Below are positions 23,561 through 35,649 of a stretch of 64,000 nt of DNA, piece by piece (within the stretch, counting starts at the first letter, position 1; the number at the start of each line of letters is the position of its first letter). Below the pieces are notes generated by a model. That model saw only the letters and a program-made list of their open reading frames with translations, made no database searches and was not told where the DNA came from. This DNA comes from Triplophysa rosa (taxonomy: Eukaryota; Chordata; Actinopteri; Cypriniformes; Nemacheilidae), in assembly GCF_024868665.1 (NCBI RefSeq), contig NC_079908.1:8655946-8719945 (forward strand), read 5' to 3'. The position numbers and the translations under genes were made by a program.

Positions 23561-24083
23561 CGGGTGGTCGCGAAGACGCTTGAGCTTCAGCTTGTTTGAC
23601 AGTGGCTTCACACAAATAGAGAAATGCTCTTAAAATAAACTTAGAACAACTCTGTGGATGAAGTTCATGTGTTCATGTCACAAATCCATGAGCGTCACGC
23701 TTGTAACATGTTAAAGTGCCCAACTCATTCACTCATAGACACGCAGAACAAGCAGAGGACATATTTAAATAGTAGAATTTTGCTTTCGTGATTCCTTCCA
23801 TGTTTTCCCACATCGCACAGATCATAGGGCTCTAGATCAATGGACTCTATGCAGCTGGAAAACAAGTTTTAATCGCAAAATGAAAATAAATGTTCGTGTG
23901 TGAGGTTAACTAATGGCACACTACTAAGCACAACGACAAACGCACTTCACACAAGCAGGGGCTCTGTCTAATGCACCTGGCAAACTGTATCGCACGCATG
24001 CTACACTATTAAATTTATTCATAGCACAGACCGATTTTTCCGTAGCATTTGCGACATATATGTATATATACGAAGATAACTAT

Positions 24084-24483
24084 TACGCTCGGTTCGGCGT
24101 CAAAGCTTGACAGAGGGCTTGTCTGATCACATTCGACTGCAACACAACATCAAAAAGGCGGCTTTCGTTTTGCCAGCTAGTTGTGATAACGTTGCTGGTT
24201 TGGTTGTGCTAGCGATTGTTGATGTAGTTAATATAGTGAATAATTTTTATGCTCCTCTGTTCTCTGGTGTTGCGTCAAAGCAATTGGCTAATGCCTGCAC
24301 TACGATATTTGCATACAGGGATCTGACTGGCTAACGCCTGCGTTTGTGAAGGAAGGTTAAAAAATATTCAACTTCTGCCACTAACAACGGCAGTGATGCA
24401 ACAGCGACGGACCCACAATTTAGTTTGGCAACGCATGACATCACCCCTTCAAAGTCCACACCCTGTGTGAATCAAGCGTTACG
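24084..24483. repeat. Possible MITE with TTACGCTYG-type ends
   Basis: TTACGCTCGGTTCGGCG at the left resembles the inverse of GAATCAAGCGTTACG at the right. A plus frame of 75 codons inside (24,107-24,334) has no recognised family. The ends share only about 10 bases, so this is tentative. Confidence 0.35.
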
Positions 24484-25190
24484 ATTACTGTATTAGCATC
24501 AACACCAACAGTTGTTCAGAGGATAAAAACGCTCTGAAAGAGATCACATCAACATCGCTCCTCTACAGTATATTGTTATGTTATAGCTGTGGCATGAACT
24601 GGATGCTATTCTTTTAAATTATTTTTATAACTTTATATTTATAGCCATCATTCTTAATGTGAACAGGCCTTTACTCTCCTCACATTCATAACGCAGTATG
24701 GCTTGCACGTAAGCATCGACATTAACTGAATGACAGAACAGATAAACAGCAACTGGATTGAGCACGCATTTCTGTAGCTAGGTATACGGTCTTTAGCTAC
24801 AGCGTAAGATTAATGCCACACACAAATGCAGCACAACAGGAGCATAGTACAAAATCTCTGCTTTCTGCTTAGTGAAGCCAAATGCCAGTGATCTTATCAA
24901 GTTTTCGAACCTCAACTGTGCAGGACCCATGACCACCCGGGCCATGTGTAGACATTACTTTGTCAGTAAAAATCTCTGTCGAGTTTGGAAAGCCATCTGA
25001 GGGCTCCGCCAATATGCAGCTGTCAGCTGTTTGACATCACACCTTCATTTCCCTGAACAAACTAACAGAGGCTATAAACTGAGCCAAGGCGGTGTCAGTC
25101 AAACCTATGCAGAAGTACACTGCACAATATCGTGATTACGGCCAAGTATAATTATTAAACACCGAAAGAAACTGATTTAAAGTTAAATAT
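24484..25190. other. No gene or repeat recognised
   Basis: AT-rich unique-looking DNA. Confidence 0.4.
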
Positions 25191-25198
25191 GTATATGC

Positions 25199-25449
25199 CA
25201 GTGGTTCTCAAACTGGGGGCCGTTGTCCCCTGGGGGGCCCGAAGATGGATCCAGGGGGGCCACAGATTTTGTGATATTTTATGAAATATATAAATTTATC
25301 ATAAATTTTATGTTATCAAACATCAGAAAAATAAGTTGAATATGTTTTTATTATAAGTTTAAGATTACAAGTCTTTATTTGGGGGGGGCACAAAGCGATG
25401 CACACCCTACACAAAGGGGCCTTATAATGAAGAAGTTTGAGAACCACCG
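25199..25449. mobile_element. 251-bp hAT-type MITE (CAGTGGTTCTCAAA ends)
   Basis: Left end CAGTGGTTCTCAAACTGGGG pairs with right end AGTTTGAGAACCACCG. The 8-bp flanks GTATATGC and ATATATGC (25,191-25,198; 25,450-25,457) differ at one base. The GGGGGCC-rich left part and CACAAAGCGATGCAC right part are shared with the fragment at 29,520. Confidence 0.85.
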
Positions 25450-25457
25450 ATATATGC

Positions 25458-26881
25458 TACTAAATGGTGTCTAAACGTGGTACAGTGCATTTTTATCCTT
25501 AATCAAAAGTGCAACAACATGAGATGCTACTTAAATAATAGAAATATTACAGCAACGCAACATTTAACAAAACAATAGCTATATTATTTGACCATATTGT
25601 GAGGCCCTACACAGAATCTGTCTGAAAACAGGCACACAAACCGTCACCTTGACCACTGCGGAGATGATCACTAAAGATAATAAGAAAAAGAGAGACAAAG
25701 TAAAGTGGAGAGAGAGTGAAGGAGCGAGAGAGTGAGACAAAAAAAGGATGATCAAGAGGGTAAGCTGGTACCGTGTAGCCACAGTAAATTTGCTCAAAAG
25801 ACTCCAATTAGTATTCATAGGCATGATCTAGGCCCCTCCACAACAGTTGTAGGTTTGCATTTACATTTAAAAGCATTCTAACAAAAGACAAGAATGGCAC
25901 AAGTCTAGTGCTCTTGGCATTGCCATTGTCTAGAGCGAATTATCTCGGGAGACATTTACATGAGCCATAGATTGACAAAAACTCCTTGGGTTGTTGAGAT
26001 GCTTATCTACTAAAATCATTACTGTTGAAACCACAACCATTGACACGTGGAATCCATCTGTTGGTTAAGATAATACTTTGAGGTGCACAATTACGTTTTG
26101 CAATTTACCACAGTCTGAACACATTTTCTGAACATCTTTTCTCACGCAGGTGTGTAATAGCATACTCCATCAACAAGACAAAGTCAACTCGGTGGCAAGA
26201 GAAGTTCAAGTTCCAGCTGAGAGTCGAGCATTATGTTTAGTCATAGATCTTTCAGATAAAGTATGATGAGCTTTCATTAGGCCAATGTAGCACAAAGCAC
26301 TCGAGGACTTTGCCAGTCCATCCACTTCGGAGTCATCTCACATCACGTAAAAATCAAGCCATTAGTCGGAATCTAGCGCAGATCAGATCTTACTTCATGT
26401 AGACAGCATAAAACACATTACACCAGATTTGGGCAGCTTTCAAAAGTGGTTCTAAATTCAATATGTATTTTATATCAGGCCATCTGACTCACAATAAAAT
26501 ACGTATGGTCATATTGAATCTTCTCTTAAGATGGCCAAGCAAGGTCTGATCTAAAAGTTTAGCAAATGTCAATCATAAATGAAGTAACCCCATACAGATA
26601 AGAAAAAGTGCAATATAAATAGTTATTTACACACACAGATAAATATTTTATAATAAGCACTGCAATATTACATTAAAACAACAAGAACTGATTTCATTTT
26701 GAATTTTTGATTTCATAGTGACTATACCTTAACTAGCATCATTTAAATAAAAATCTTTTTTTTCTTCTACTGTCACTCAGATTTTAAACAAGGCGGCTCC
26801 AGATCCACCGAGGCACTTTTACGCAGCTGAAAACGCCGGTTGCGTGCGCTTGAACTGCATTTTTTTTCAAGTGGAGGCGTG
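25458..26881. other. No gene or repeat recognised
   Basis: AT-rich unique DNA. A purine-rich GAGAGA tract lies at about 25,685-25,740, and mirror frames over it are chance. Confidence 0.4.
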
Positions 26882-26889
26882 TTGGTTAC

Positions 26890-27458
26890 TAGGGGATGTA
26901 ACGATTCACCGTGAGCCGGTTGAAAATCGATTTAAATATGTGACGATTCAAGTCGGTTGAAATGTTAAACCAATCACGATACATGTTTTGAACAGCAGGG
27001 GTCGCTGTGTTTACTGCAAACTTGCTTTACAGAGATCTCAGTTTATGCCAGAAAACGTGGGTATGCTGATAAAAACGTAAAAAATCCAAGTATTTGTTTG
27101 AAAAGCACAGTATTTGTTTATATTAAAGAGACAATTTTTATTTGTGTTAAGAAAAGCACAGTCTTTGTTAAAGAGAAGAGACTTCTTTTAATTTGTAATG
27201 TATTATTCATTTTTTATTTAATTTTGGAATTTGAATTTTTTTAATTTTTTTTTGTTATTTGACATAAAAGACATTTTTTATTTTACAAAGAAATGTGCAT
27301 TTTTTTTGAGAAATAATAAAAGGGCACTGGGCACTTGTTCATTTCTAATTTGTCAACTCATTTTGGTAAAAAAGTAATCGTTATTCGTGACAAATCGTAT
27401 CGTGAGAAGTATCGTGCATCGTATCGCATCGTGAGATGAGTGAATCGTTACATCCCTA
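26890..27458. mobile_element. 569-bp hAT-type MITE with 8-bp target duplication
   Basis: Left end TAGGGGATGTAACGATTCAC mirrors right end GTGAATCGTTACATCCCTA except for one extra G, and TTGGTTAC is duplicated (26,882-26,889 and 27,459-27,466). The sub-terminal block CCGTGAGCCGGTTGAAAATC is shared, inverted, with the element at 38,893. Its right part is repeated in the block after the N. Confidence 0.9.
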
Positions 27459-27784
27459 TTGGTTACTATGACACTCGGAGCTTGAAAAAAAACGCTGAGC
27501 GCCGGCGCTGAGCCTGCAGAAAAGAACACCAGCTGCTGGCGTTTTCAAAAAAACGTGCCGTTTCCGTTGGAAACAATTGAAAAAACACGCCGTATGTCAG
27601 CAGAAACGCCTTGGTGGACACAGCCCCGAATAAAGGTAATACAATTAAAATTTTGAGAAAAAAAAAACATCATAACACAACATTAGAGTTAATGTAGCGT
27701 TTTTCCTGGTCAAGAGGAAATACAGCTTGATAAGACCTCATCTCTACGCACCAAACCACTTCTGAGAAATGCCCTTTTCACCTA
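27101..27784 (+). repeat. 684-bp block, first copy (before the N)
   Basis: Runs from AAAAGCACAGTATTTG to TTTTCACCTA and ends exactly one base before the only N that I noticed in the window (27,785). It matches 27,786-28,469 base for base as far as I could compare. It includes the right half of the 26,890 MITE, its target duplication and 318 bp of downstream unique DNA. Confidence 0.9.
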
Positions 27785-27785
27785 N

Positions 27786-28469
27786 AAAAGCACAGTATTT
27801 GTTTATATTAAAGAGACAATTTTTATTTGTGTTAAGAAAAGCACAGTCTTTGTTAAAGAGAAGAGACTTCTTTTAATTTGTAATGTATTATTCATTTTTT
27901 ATTTAATTTTGGAATTTGAATTTTTTTAATTTTTTTTTGTTATTTGACATAAAAGACATTTTTTATTTTACAAAGAAATGTGCATTTTTTTTGAGAAATA
28001 ATAAAAGGGCACTGGGCACTTGTTCATTTCTAATTTGTCAACTCATTTTGGTAAAAAAGTAATCGTTATTCGTGACAAATCGTATCGTGAGAAGTATCGT
28101 GCATCGTATCGCATCGTGAGATGAGTGAATCGTTACATCCCTATTGGTTACTATGACACTCGGAGCTTGAAAAAAAACGCTGAGCGCCGGCGCTGAGCCT
28201 GCAGAAAAGAACACCAGCTGCTGGCGTTTTCAAAAAAACGTGCCGTTTCCGTTGGAAACAATTGAAAAAACACGCCGTATGTCAGCAGAAACGCCTTGGT
28301 GGACACAGCCCCGAATAAAGGTAATACAATTAAAATTTTGAGAAAAAAAAAACATCATAACACAACATTAGAGTTAATGTAGCGTTTTTCCTGGTCAAGA
28401 GGAAATACAGCTTGATAAGACCTCATCTCTACGCACCAAACCACTTCTGAGAAATGCCCTTTTCACCTA
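27786..28469 (+). repeat. 684-bp block, second copy (after the N)
   Basis: Constant offset of 685 from the first copy with no difference seen, although it includes long homopolymers that normally diverge. Most likely two overlapping contig ends or two reads of one locus placed side by side. Confidence 0.9.
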
Positions 28470-29488
28470 TTAATAATTGAATTCTGCCCGTGACTTTTAA
28501 TTATTTATGAAAGTTTATCATTCATCCCAACCTTGATTTTCCTCCATAAGGTGAAAAACAAAAGAGAGGTCGATGCCAAGATCAATGATGCCCGTGAGCA
28601 CGCACCCCATTATCTCAGCTTAATTATACGCCCGTGTATGTGTAGGAATGTTACTACAAAACAAACATTAGAAAATGTTTTACAGTGATCATATGAGGAA
28701 TTTGAACCCGAATCACCAACACAGTTGAAAGCAAAACAAAATAACGTTGGAATCTGAATGCGTTCTACAGATTTTCAGGTTTATTTTCCATGCATTCCCA
28801 GAAGCTGGATGAGGATCACAAGTGATACAGTGATGCTGTTGCAGATGAAACCAGAAGTATCGGCTTCTGTCTTCGGCTGATCGGAAATGCAGGCAGCTGC
28901 CAATAGCGTGACTCAAGGGTCTGTCATACATTCTGCTTAAAACCCTGATGACCGTACTTCTTTCTGACTATGACAAAGGCCTCTACCGATCTGCTCTCAC
29001 AGACCTACTCAGGTGTTAACACAGCTGAGACGAAATGAGGAAATGTTATTACAGTTCTGGCCATTTGCCACTGTTTTACTAAAACAACAACAGAGGTAGA
29101 ACAAGCGATCATTGGGAAGAGCGAGAGAGGGGAATGGACGGAGACTGAGACATGATGCTGGAAGCGAACCTTAACTATTAACAGCTTTACAAAGCAACCT
29201 GACTTCTGAAATACGTGAGAATGAGCTTTTTTCATATGCACGCGCAGATCCCTGCACGAGCACTGCGGGTGAGTGATCAGACGTGAGCGGATCACGAAAC
29301 TACAGACTGAAAGAAGGTCAAAAGAATATTTGATTTGTTAATTTGTTACGGGTAGATTAATCCACATGTTTTTTTCTCATCATAACGGCCAACTTGCAGA
29401 GTGCCGAGTTAACCACGCCTACTTATTTACATTCCGCGGAATACACGGAATAGAAAAATCTCTTACGGTTGACATTTTATTCCGTCAT
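28470..29488. other. No gene or repeat recognised
   Basis: Unique-looking DNA with two unsupported minus-strand frames (28,713-28,931; 29,005-29,295). Confidence 0.4.
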
Positions 29489-29622
29489 ACCACCCAGCCC
29501 TAATAGAATATGTTTTTGGTTTAATTAAAATTCTGTGGTTGATCATTCTTTATTTGAGGGGCCACAAAGCGATGCACCCTACACAAAGGGGGCCTTACAA
29601 CGAAAACGTTTGAGAACCACTG
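29489..29622. repeat. Remnants of two hAT-type MITEs
   Basis: CATACCACCCAGCCCTAA at about 29,489-29,503 is a CAGCCCTA-type right end with no left end found. 29,520-29,622 carries the right part of the CAGTGGTTCTCAAA family (CACAAAGCGATGCACCCTAC, GTTTGAGAACCACTG) without its left end. Confidence 0.6.
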
Positions 29623-30265
29623 ACGTAAGGTCTGCATTTGTTTCATGTCGGGTTTTGACCACACTGTCTAGTTTTATTCATTGATAACAAGTGGCTGAAT
29701 GTAAATTATCGCTTACATATGCGATTGTGAAATTAAACTAATCAAACAATCATGCCATTCAAAAGTATATTAAAGTATAACAAAGTGTTAAAACATTGTG
29801 AAAAAAAAAAAATCAGATTAATTGTATAATGTTTGTTAATATCACAGTGTCAACTTCTAACAATAGATCTTCTATGCCGCATCCATAAAAAACCTCACAA
29901 TACTCATTGGAGTCTGAATGTTGTAATTTATCGATCCTCTCGAGGTGCAGACTGGAGCTGTTAAGTGTTCACTTATCAGCTGGCAAATGAACCAGTCATA
30001 AGTGCCATGGTTCATACATTTAAAAGACACTGGGTGCTCCCAAAATGGGTAAAGGCATAAAACAAGTTTTCACATTTGCACTCAGTAAAGCCAGTGAAGT
30101 CACTCCTGATTAAGGGGCTTTCTAAATTCTGTTAACTCGGTGTCCTGTCTTCTGACAGACATAAAGCGAGCGCATTACAAAAAAACAGCAGGGCCACACA
30201 ACAACTTAATGAGCGTGCAATGTTCCACCTGGTGAAGCAATAAACCTTGACCGGCTTCTTCCTAC
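29623..30265. other. No gene or repeat recognised
   Basis: AT-rich DNA next to the 30,266 exon candidate. Confidence 0.35.
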
Positions 30266-30375
30266 CTTCGACTGACAGTGTGAGCCGACGGTCCTCCCAG
30301 AATCTCATCAAAAGTGGCTCGAATCGTCTGAGCTGCTGATCCGCAGGTGAGTCTTTGGAGATGCTGCCGGCGTTC
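30266..30375 (-). other. Candidate 110-nt coding exon of an unidentified minus-strand gene
   Basis: On the minus strand a good acceptor (TTCGTTTTGCAG) precedes 110 nt that end in GAAG|GTAGGA. Two of three frames are open. Phase 0 reads ERRQHLQRLTCGS... and then TIRATFDEILGG, and follows in phase from the 30-nt candidate at 33.5 kb. A second frame (…DQQLRRFEPLLMRFW…) is also free of stops but would need a different upstream phase. The exon is unique sequence between repeats. I recognise neither reading as a known family, so I assign no function. Confidence 0.4.
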
Positions 30376-30555
30376 CTGCAAAACGAATCAGGGAGCATCG
30401 ATTAACAAAGCAATAAGAGGAACCTCAGAGACATGCTGGTGGGCAGAATGATACTTTTCTGCTGATAAACTGGCCTTAATTCAATTACAAAAAATGTAAA
30501 GTATCTTTCATAAGCGAAACAGGGAAATATGTGCTGAATATGCTGAAATGTGGGC

Positions 30556-31748
30556 TTAAAGGGACAGTTCACCCAAAAATAAAACATTCTGTCTTTATTC
30601 ACTCACCCTCAAGTTGTTCCAAATCTGCATAAATATAATTGTTCTGATGAACACAGAGAAAGATATTTGGAAGAATGCTTGTAACCAAACAGTTCTTGGC
30701 CACCACTGACTACCATAGTAGGAAACATTTCTATATAAATTGCTTTGTTCTGTTGAACACAAATGATGATATGTTGAAGAATGTAGTCAAGCAAACAGTT
30801 CTGTGGCACTTTCGACTACCATCGTAATTTTTAGGGATGTACCAATACCATTTTTTAAAGAGTAACGACATATTTTTTCTGGTACTCGCTGATACCGATA
30901 CCTATGATGCCTGTATAATGTACAAATTTGTTAATAAAACAGTATCTTACTGATACATTTTCTTTTTTTTTTTAGGTCTACTTAAATTTCAGTACTATTT
31001 TTTAATTAAATTCTATTTTTTAATAAATAGCACAATTTTACTAGCACATTTACTTCAGTTTACTAAAGTAAACAATATATTCTGTGGTCAAATTATAAAA
31101 AAATTCAAGGGGGGTGGTTTGGTTAAATGTGAGTGTGTTCTAACTTGTTCAAGTTAACCGGACTTTTATTTTGACGGATTGGCGCAAATGGTGTTTGTTT
31201 ATGTGTTTGTGTCCTCGTACATTGAAACGCTGGCACTGAAAGCTCCACAATCATCACGTGTTCAGTACACGCAACCGCGCCACTCTTTCACACACAGACA
31301 TGCAAAACAAGCAGATTACATATTTAAACAGTATCTGAATATTTCGTTAGCCGTTACGTTTAACGTCAGCCGTAAGTTGTTCAGCGCTAATTTCTTGTGA
31401 GAAAAAAATACATTTGCCAGATTCTGTACCATTCCGTGTTATACAGCAAATTCTGTTTTTATGCCTGGATTCCTCGATTCCATCCGTGTTTCCGCATTGG
31501 GGAAATCATAGGGCTCTATGTATGTCACATGAGGTATCGGTCTTTCATTACGAGTATGAGTACATGAGCTTGGTATCGGTGCATCCCTAGTCATTTTTCC
31601 TACTATGTTAGTCAATTGTGGTCAGTAACTATTTGGTTACAAGCACTCTTTCAAATATCTGTCTGTGTTCATCAGAACAAAGAGATTTATACAGTTTTGG
31701 AACAACTTGAAGGTGAGTAAATGACAGGATTTTGAACTGTCCCTTTAA
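30556..31748. mobile_element. TTAA-type palindromic MITE split by a hAT element
   Basis: Left end AAAGGGACAGTTCACCCAAA and right end GAACTGTCCCTTT are inverse, with TTAA at both edges. The family body (GTTCTGATGAACACAGAGAA ... GTGTTCATCAGAACAAAGAG) reads through if 30,832-31,597 is removed. Confidence 0.85.
30832..31589. mobile_element. 758-bp hAT-type element nested in the TTAA MITE
   Basis: Left end TAGGGATGTACCAATACC pairs with right end GGTATCGGTGCATCCCTA. The 8-bp flanks GTAATTTT and GTCATTTT differ at one base. Internal plus frames near 31,179-31,400 show no transposase motif. Non-autonomous. Confidence 0.85.
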
Positions 31749-31886
31749 ATGACAATGATGATGCTATAAGGGATGTGAAATCATTTTTAAAATGGACTAG
31801 TAGACCAAATTATCATTAATATATCATTATATTACAAATAATCCGGCAATAAAAAAAATTCACTGTTCACTGGCCGGCTGGTGTTA

Positions 31887-32573
31887 GGCCCGATTCACAT
31901 TTCGCGTCTTTTCCGCGCAATAGGGGGCGATGTGCATGCAGTGCGACGTGCTCTTTTTTTCAGGAGCGTCGGCGCCGCATCGAGATGAAAAAAATCTCAA
32001 TTCTTCAGAAAGGCGCAAGCGCACCGCAGGTCATGTGACAAGAACCAACCAGCCAATATAGACAAGATCAATGAAAATGGAGACACAGATGATCACAGCA
32101 TAACTAAATCTAGTAGCAGAGTTATTGCTAGGTATTTTCAGTGCATAGAATCTAGTGCTGTTAAAACAACAATATTTATTTATAAAATGTAGTGGAGTAA
32201 AAAGTATGATTTGCTTTATAATGTAAGAAAATACTAGAACTTATTGTTTATTTCCAAAGTTTGCGCCAAAGGATTAATCCAAAAAAACTTTATTAGATTA
32301 ATAAAAAATAATAATCGTTAGATTAGTAGACTAATCGAAAATAATAATCGTTAGATTAGTCGACAATTAAAATAATCGTTAGTTGCAGCCCTAAGAATCC
32401 ATATATCCATTGTTTATACCTCCTCGTCTCAACAGCTACTATCGTGGCCCATGGTTGCTTAGCGACGACAGACGCCAGGAGAGCTCAAAAGTCCAGGCGC
32501 TTTGGAAAAAATGGAGAACACCGTGCAGCTCGCGTTTTCCGCACGGGTTTAGATGCGAAATGTGAATCGAGCC
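31887..32573. mobile_element. Harbinger-like MITE with TTA duplication, copy 2, carrying an inner insertion
   Basis: GGCCCGATTCACATTTCGCG at the left pairs with GCGAAATGTGAATCGAGCC at the right, with TTA on both sides (31,884-31,886; 32,574-32,576). Same family as 5,812. TAATCGTTAGTTGCAGCCCTA at about 32,374-32,394 is the right end of a different hAT-like element inside it; its left end was not located. Confidence 0.7.
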
Positions 32574-32579
32574 TTACAG

Positions 32580-33507
32580 TGCACATCAAAAAAATAATTC
32601 CAAGTATCTAAATCCAGTTTCTAAGTGAGCACCCCGCAGAACATAATATATGAATAAAGCAAGCAGAATTTGCCCTGCTTTGATGCTCCACGGCTCCGGC
32701 AAGCACAGGTCAATCTATCCAGTTCCTACCGGAGCCGCCGGAGGACTCGCAAACTCTTTAAATTGAGCTTTCATGCATGAGCTACAGTACGCATTGTAGC
32801 CCTTGACGGAAGAAAAAAAGAACAAGCAGCTCCTGCAAATGGAGACTCGACATCAATATCAGTGCTGAGATGTGCATTTTATCTTGAAAAAGATACATTA
32901 TCTTAGCAAGGCCGCATTACAGCAGCGGGAAGGAAAAAAGTGCTGAATACGAGCGGCTGGATTGGAGCCACCGAGAGATTGGCAATGACACCACGACAGC
33001 TTTGGTCCAGCCAACCAGTTCCTCCAAAGAAAGTCATATCTCCCAGTCTGTCATTCTGGCGGAAAGGCACGGAGAACCCACACGGCCTCCTCACACCCCA
33101 CGGCAAAGCGGGCCAGGGGAGTTAACATCACAATGGCCCTCTTGTGTTCAACCAAAGTGGGGTGTGAGTTAGCCAACAGAATGCCGGGATCGCTCGAGCG
33201 GAGACAATCGCGCTCCGGTCTAATGAACGCTCTCTAATCAAGAGCCTCGCGTAGCCATCTCAAGTGGAGGATCAGAATCAGAGGCGCATGAAATCAACGC
33301 CGTTCCTGCCGAGTGACAGACGAGATCATGGGCCGAAAGAACGGTTACTGCAGCTGTTCGGGATCGAGACCCTAATATCTGCTGTTGGTCGAGAGAGCCA
33401 CTTAAAAAGCAGCAAAACATAGTCTAGGTGAGCGGGAGGAAGGGAGCCCAAAATAACAACTTCACACTTCATTGGTGTCTGTCTGAACAGCTGAGGCCGT
33501 TCCTCAC
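32580..33507. other. GC-richer unique patch, possible conserved non-coding sequence
   Basis: From about 32,680 base composition rises and no repeat is present. It lies immediately next to the 30-nt exon candidate. Frames on both strands are short and overlapping. Conservation across fishes would be needed to call a function. Confidence 0.35.
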
Positions 33508-33537
33508 CTGCTCGCACAACTGCTGCAGGCTCGGCTT
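33508..33537 (-). other. Candidate 30-nt coding exon of an unidentified minus-strand gene
   Basis: On the minus strand TTTGTTCACAG is followed by 30 nt and then by GTGAGG. The 30 nt reads KPSLQQLCEQ in phase 0 at both ends. It sits beside a GC-richer unique patch (32,680-33,560), not in a repeat. The frame also joins in phase with the 5' exon candidate at 57,882 and the 110-nt candidate at 30,266. Short GT/AG pairs do occur by chance, and the pyrimidine tract is weak. Transcript evidence is lacking. Confidence 0.33.
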
Positions 33538-33539
33538 CT

Positions 33540-35164
33540 GTGAACAAATGCAAACACATGAGTTCTTAAGTGAGATTACTAGTACCTCACAGGCAGCACG
33601 AGTATCAACGTGAAGCCTTATGGTGGCCAACGCAAGGAATAGGTTAAAACAAAATGCAATTATTCTCGAATGATTCTGGGATGAAAAACAAAGAAAGAAT
33701 CGCAAAGTAATTAATAAGGCTGCTTATTGGAAAACCATATGGAGGAAATAAACAGTAGAGTTAAGTCTCATGAGGAGCGCGACAGCCGGTGCGGAGGGCA
33801 CATCTGCAGCAACATACAGGCTATGCCATGAAAGGATGCACTGTGTTAATAATCACATGTGGGAGCAATTTAACAGCCAAGAAAAAAGGCCGAATAAGCC
33901 TTATATTACAATATCTTCAGGGAATAACATTTTCACTTTAAAAAAAATAGGTCATTCCGATGCAGTGTTTCATTCACACAGCACGGAAGTCTCAGAGCTG
34001 CATCTGATATTATTAATATCAATTCTTTGCCAAACAGACATATTTATGAATGGATTTAATGGAAGATATACACAATGAATTTTGACATCAAGAAGGGTTT
34101 TGGAATTGGATGGCAAAATATAGTTTGTTTTCTTTATAAAAAAATTCACCGTCTTAAAAGTTGGAGAAGCAGACATATATTTCAAGGAATATTTAACCAA
34201 AATAACTGTTACAATACTTACATACAGATCGACACGTCGATAACATTCTTTTTGCTTATCTGTAAAAGAAATCATATACATCTTGATGGGCACGAGGGCG
34301 AGTCATTTAGTATTTTCATATTTGGGTGACCCTAATATACGTTGAAACTAAGCTTTCTCATACATCTAAAAGTATCAAATTCCTCCCCACAAACCTTTGA
34401 CTATGCTGAACATTGCCCTGCAGAAAGAACATTCAACGGGTCACTTCCTGTTACTCCAGAAACCGCCTCACAATTCCAAAACTATTTCTTTCAGATCGGA
34501 GATTTGCTGTCATAACAGAGTTAGGATAGAACTGAGATTAGAGCATGGAAAGGTGGACGTAACCGTGTATAATGGCTGCACATTTAAAGAAAATGTATCA
34601 CAATTTATGCCTCGGTCCTGTCATCTCTTCCTGAGCCTCAAGCCAAAACAGAAGTTGCTTCGCTCTTTATCACAGATCATACCTCTGTAGCCAGGATATC
34701 ACAACTACAGAAGCACATACCACAAAAAAGTCATTTCCCCAGCATAAGAAGATGCCAACACTAACAGCCAATGCAGGCGTTTCACAGCAAGCAAGCACTA
34801 AACAGCTGCTCTAACCTATTGCTGTTTTTTTGAGGGGGGTGGGTTATCTACCTCTTTCTTTACAATGACAACAGTGAAGAAATACCTTTAACAGAAGGCG
34901 TTTTTGCTTTTCTGCATCAGACAGAAAATCGTTTAAAAACTGACAAAATGTCACAAATGTTGTCCCTAGGCAACGACTTCGAAATTCCATCAACAGCACG
35001 CAGAGATCATTTCCATTACGTTTCATTTCTCTGCGACCAGGGGGCAGATGACAGCAACGCATGGTACAAAGTTTCTATACCATGGAATACTTTGCATTTA
35101 AGGAGAACATCTAATAAAAAAAAAATGCATTTTCATTGTAGTTTCTAAATGAAACGTATATATA
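33540..35164. other. No gene or repeat recognised
   Basis: AT-rich unique DNA. Several 80-100 codon frames overlap on opposite strands near 33,770-34,330 and none has splice support. Confidence 0.4.
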
Positions 35165-35330
35165 ATAGTTACTCCAAAAATAAATATTCTGTCATCATAC
35201 ACTCATGTCGTTCGAAACTTGTATATGACTCTGTCTTCTGTCACACAAAAGAAGATATTTTGAGAAATTTCACTGGTTTTATGTTTATACAATGAAGCCA
35301 ACGGGGGCCAATAGCTACCAACATTCAAGA
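35165..35330. mobile_element. TTAA-type palindromic MITE, left half
   Basis: AATAAATATTCTGTCATCAT, TTGTATATGACTCTGTCTTC and AGAAGATATTTTGAGAAAT follow the family order of the left half. It stops where the next element begins. Confidence 0.6.
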
Positions 35331-35649
35331 GATGCACCGATATATCGGCCAATAATCAGTATCGGTCGATAAAAGCAATCTCTCAAACTATAGGCTATCG
35401 GACGGTAGTCTAAAAACAGCCAATGATCTGGGCCGATATATCCTGTCAATCAAAAAAAGATAGGAACATGCAATGAATTTATGCTTTTTATTTATTTATT
35501 TAATTCTCAATATTAATAGTCATTATAAAAATTCTTAACATTCAGAAAGTTAAGAAATATTAATTTAATATTCAGAATCGGTTTCAGCAGATATCATTCA
35601 GAATAATCGGCCATCGGTAGAGAAATTTAGTATCGGTTTAGTATCTCTA
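35331..35649. mobile_element. hAT-like element with ATCGGCC motifs, nested
   Basis: Left end AGAGATGCACCGATATATCG and right end TAGTATCGGTTTAGTATCTCT are inverse at their tips, and ATCGG/CCGAT blocks lie next to both ends. The family is related to the 51,189 element. Target duplication could not be fixed. Confidence 0.55.

Noticed and set aside
27101..28469. Recent biological tandem duplication
   Set aside because: No visible difference, together with a single N exactly at the junction, makes an assembly cause much more likely.
30266..30375. Alternative reading (…DQQLRRFEPLLMRFW…) of the exon candidate
   Set aside because: Also open, but it needs a different incoming phase from the upstream candidate. 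Kept only as an option.
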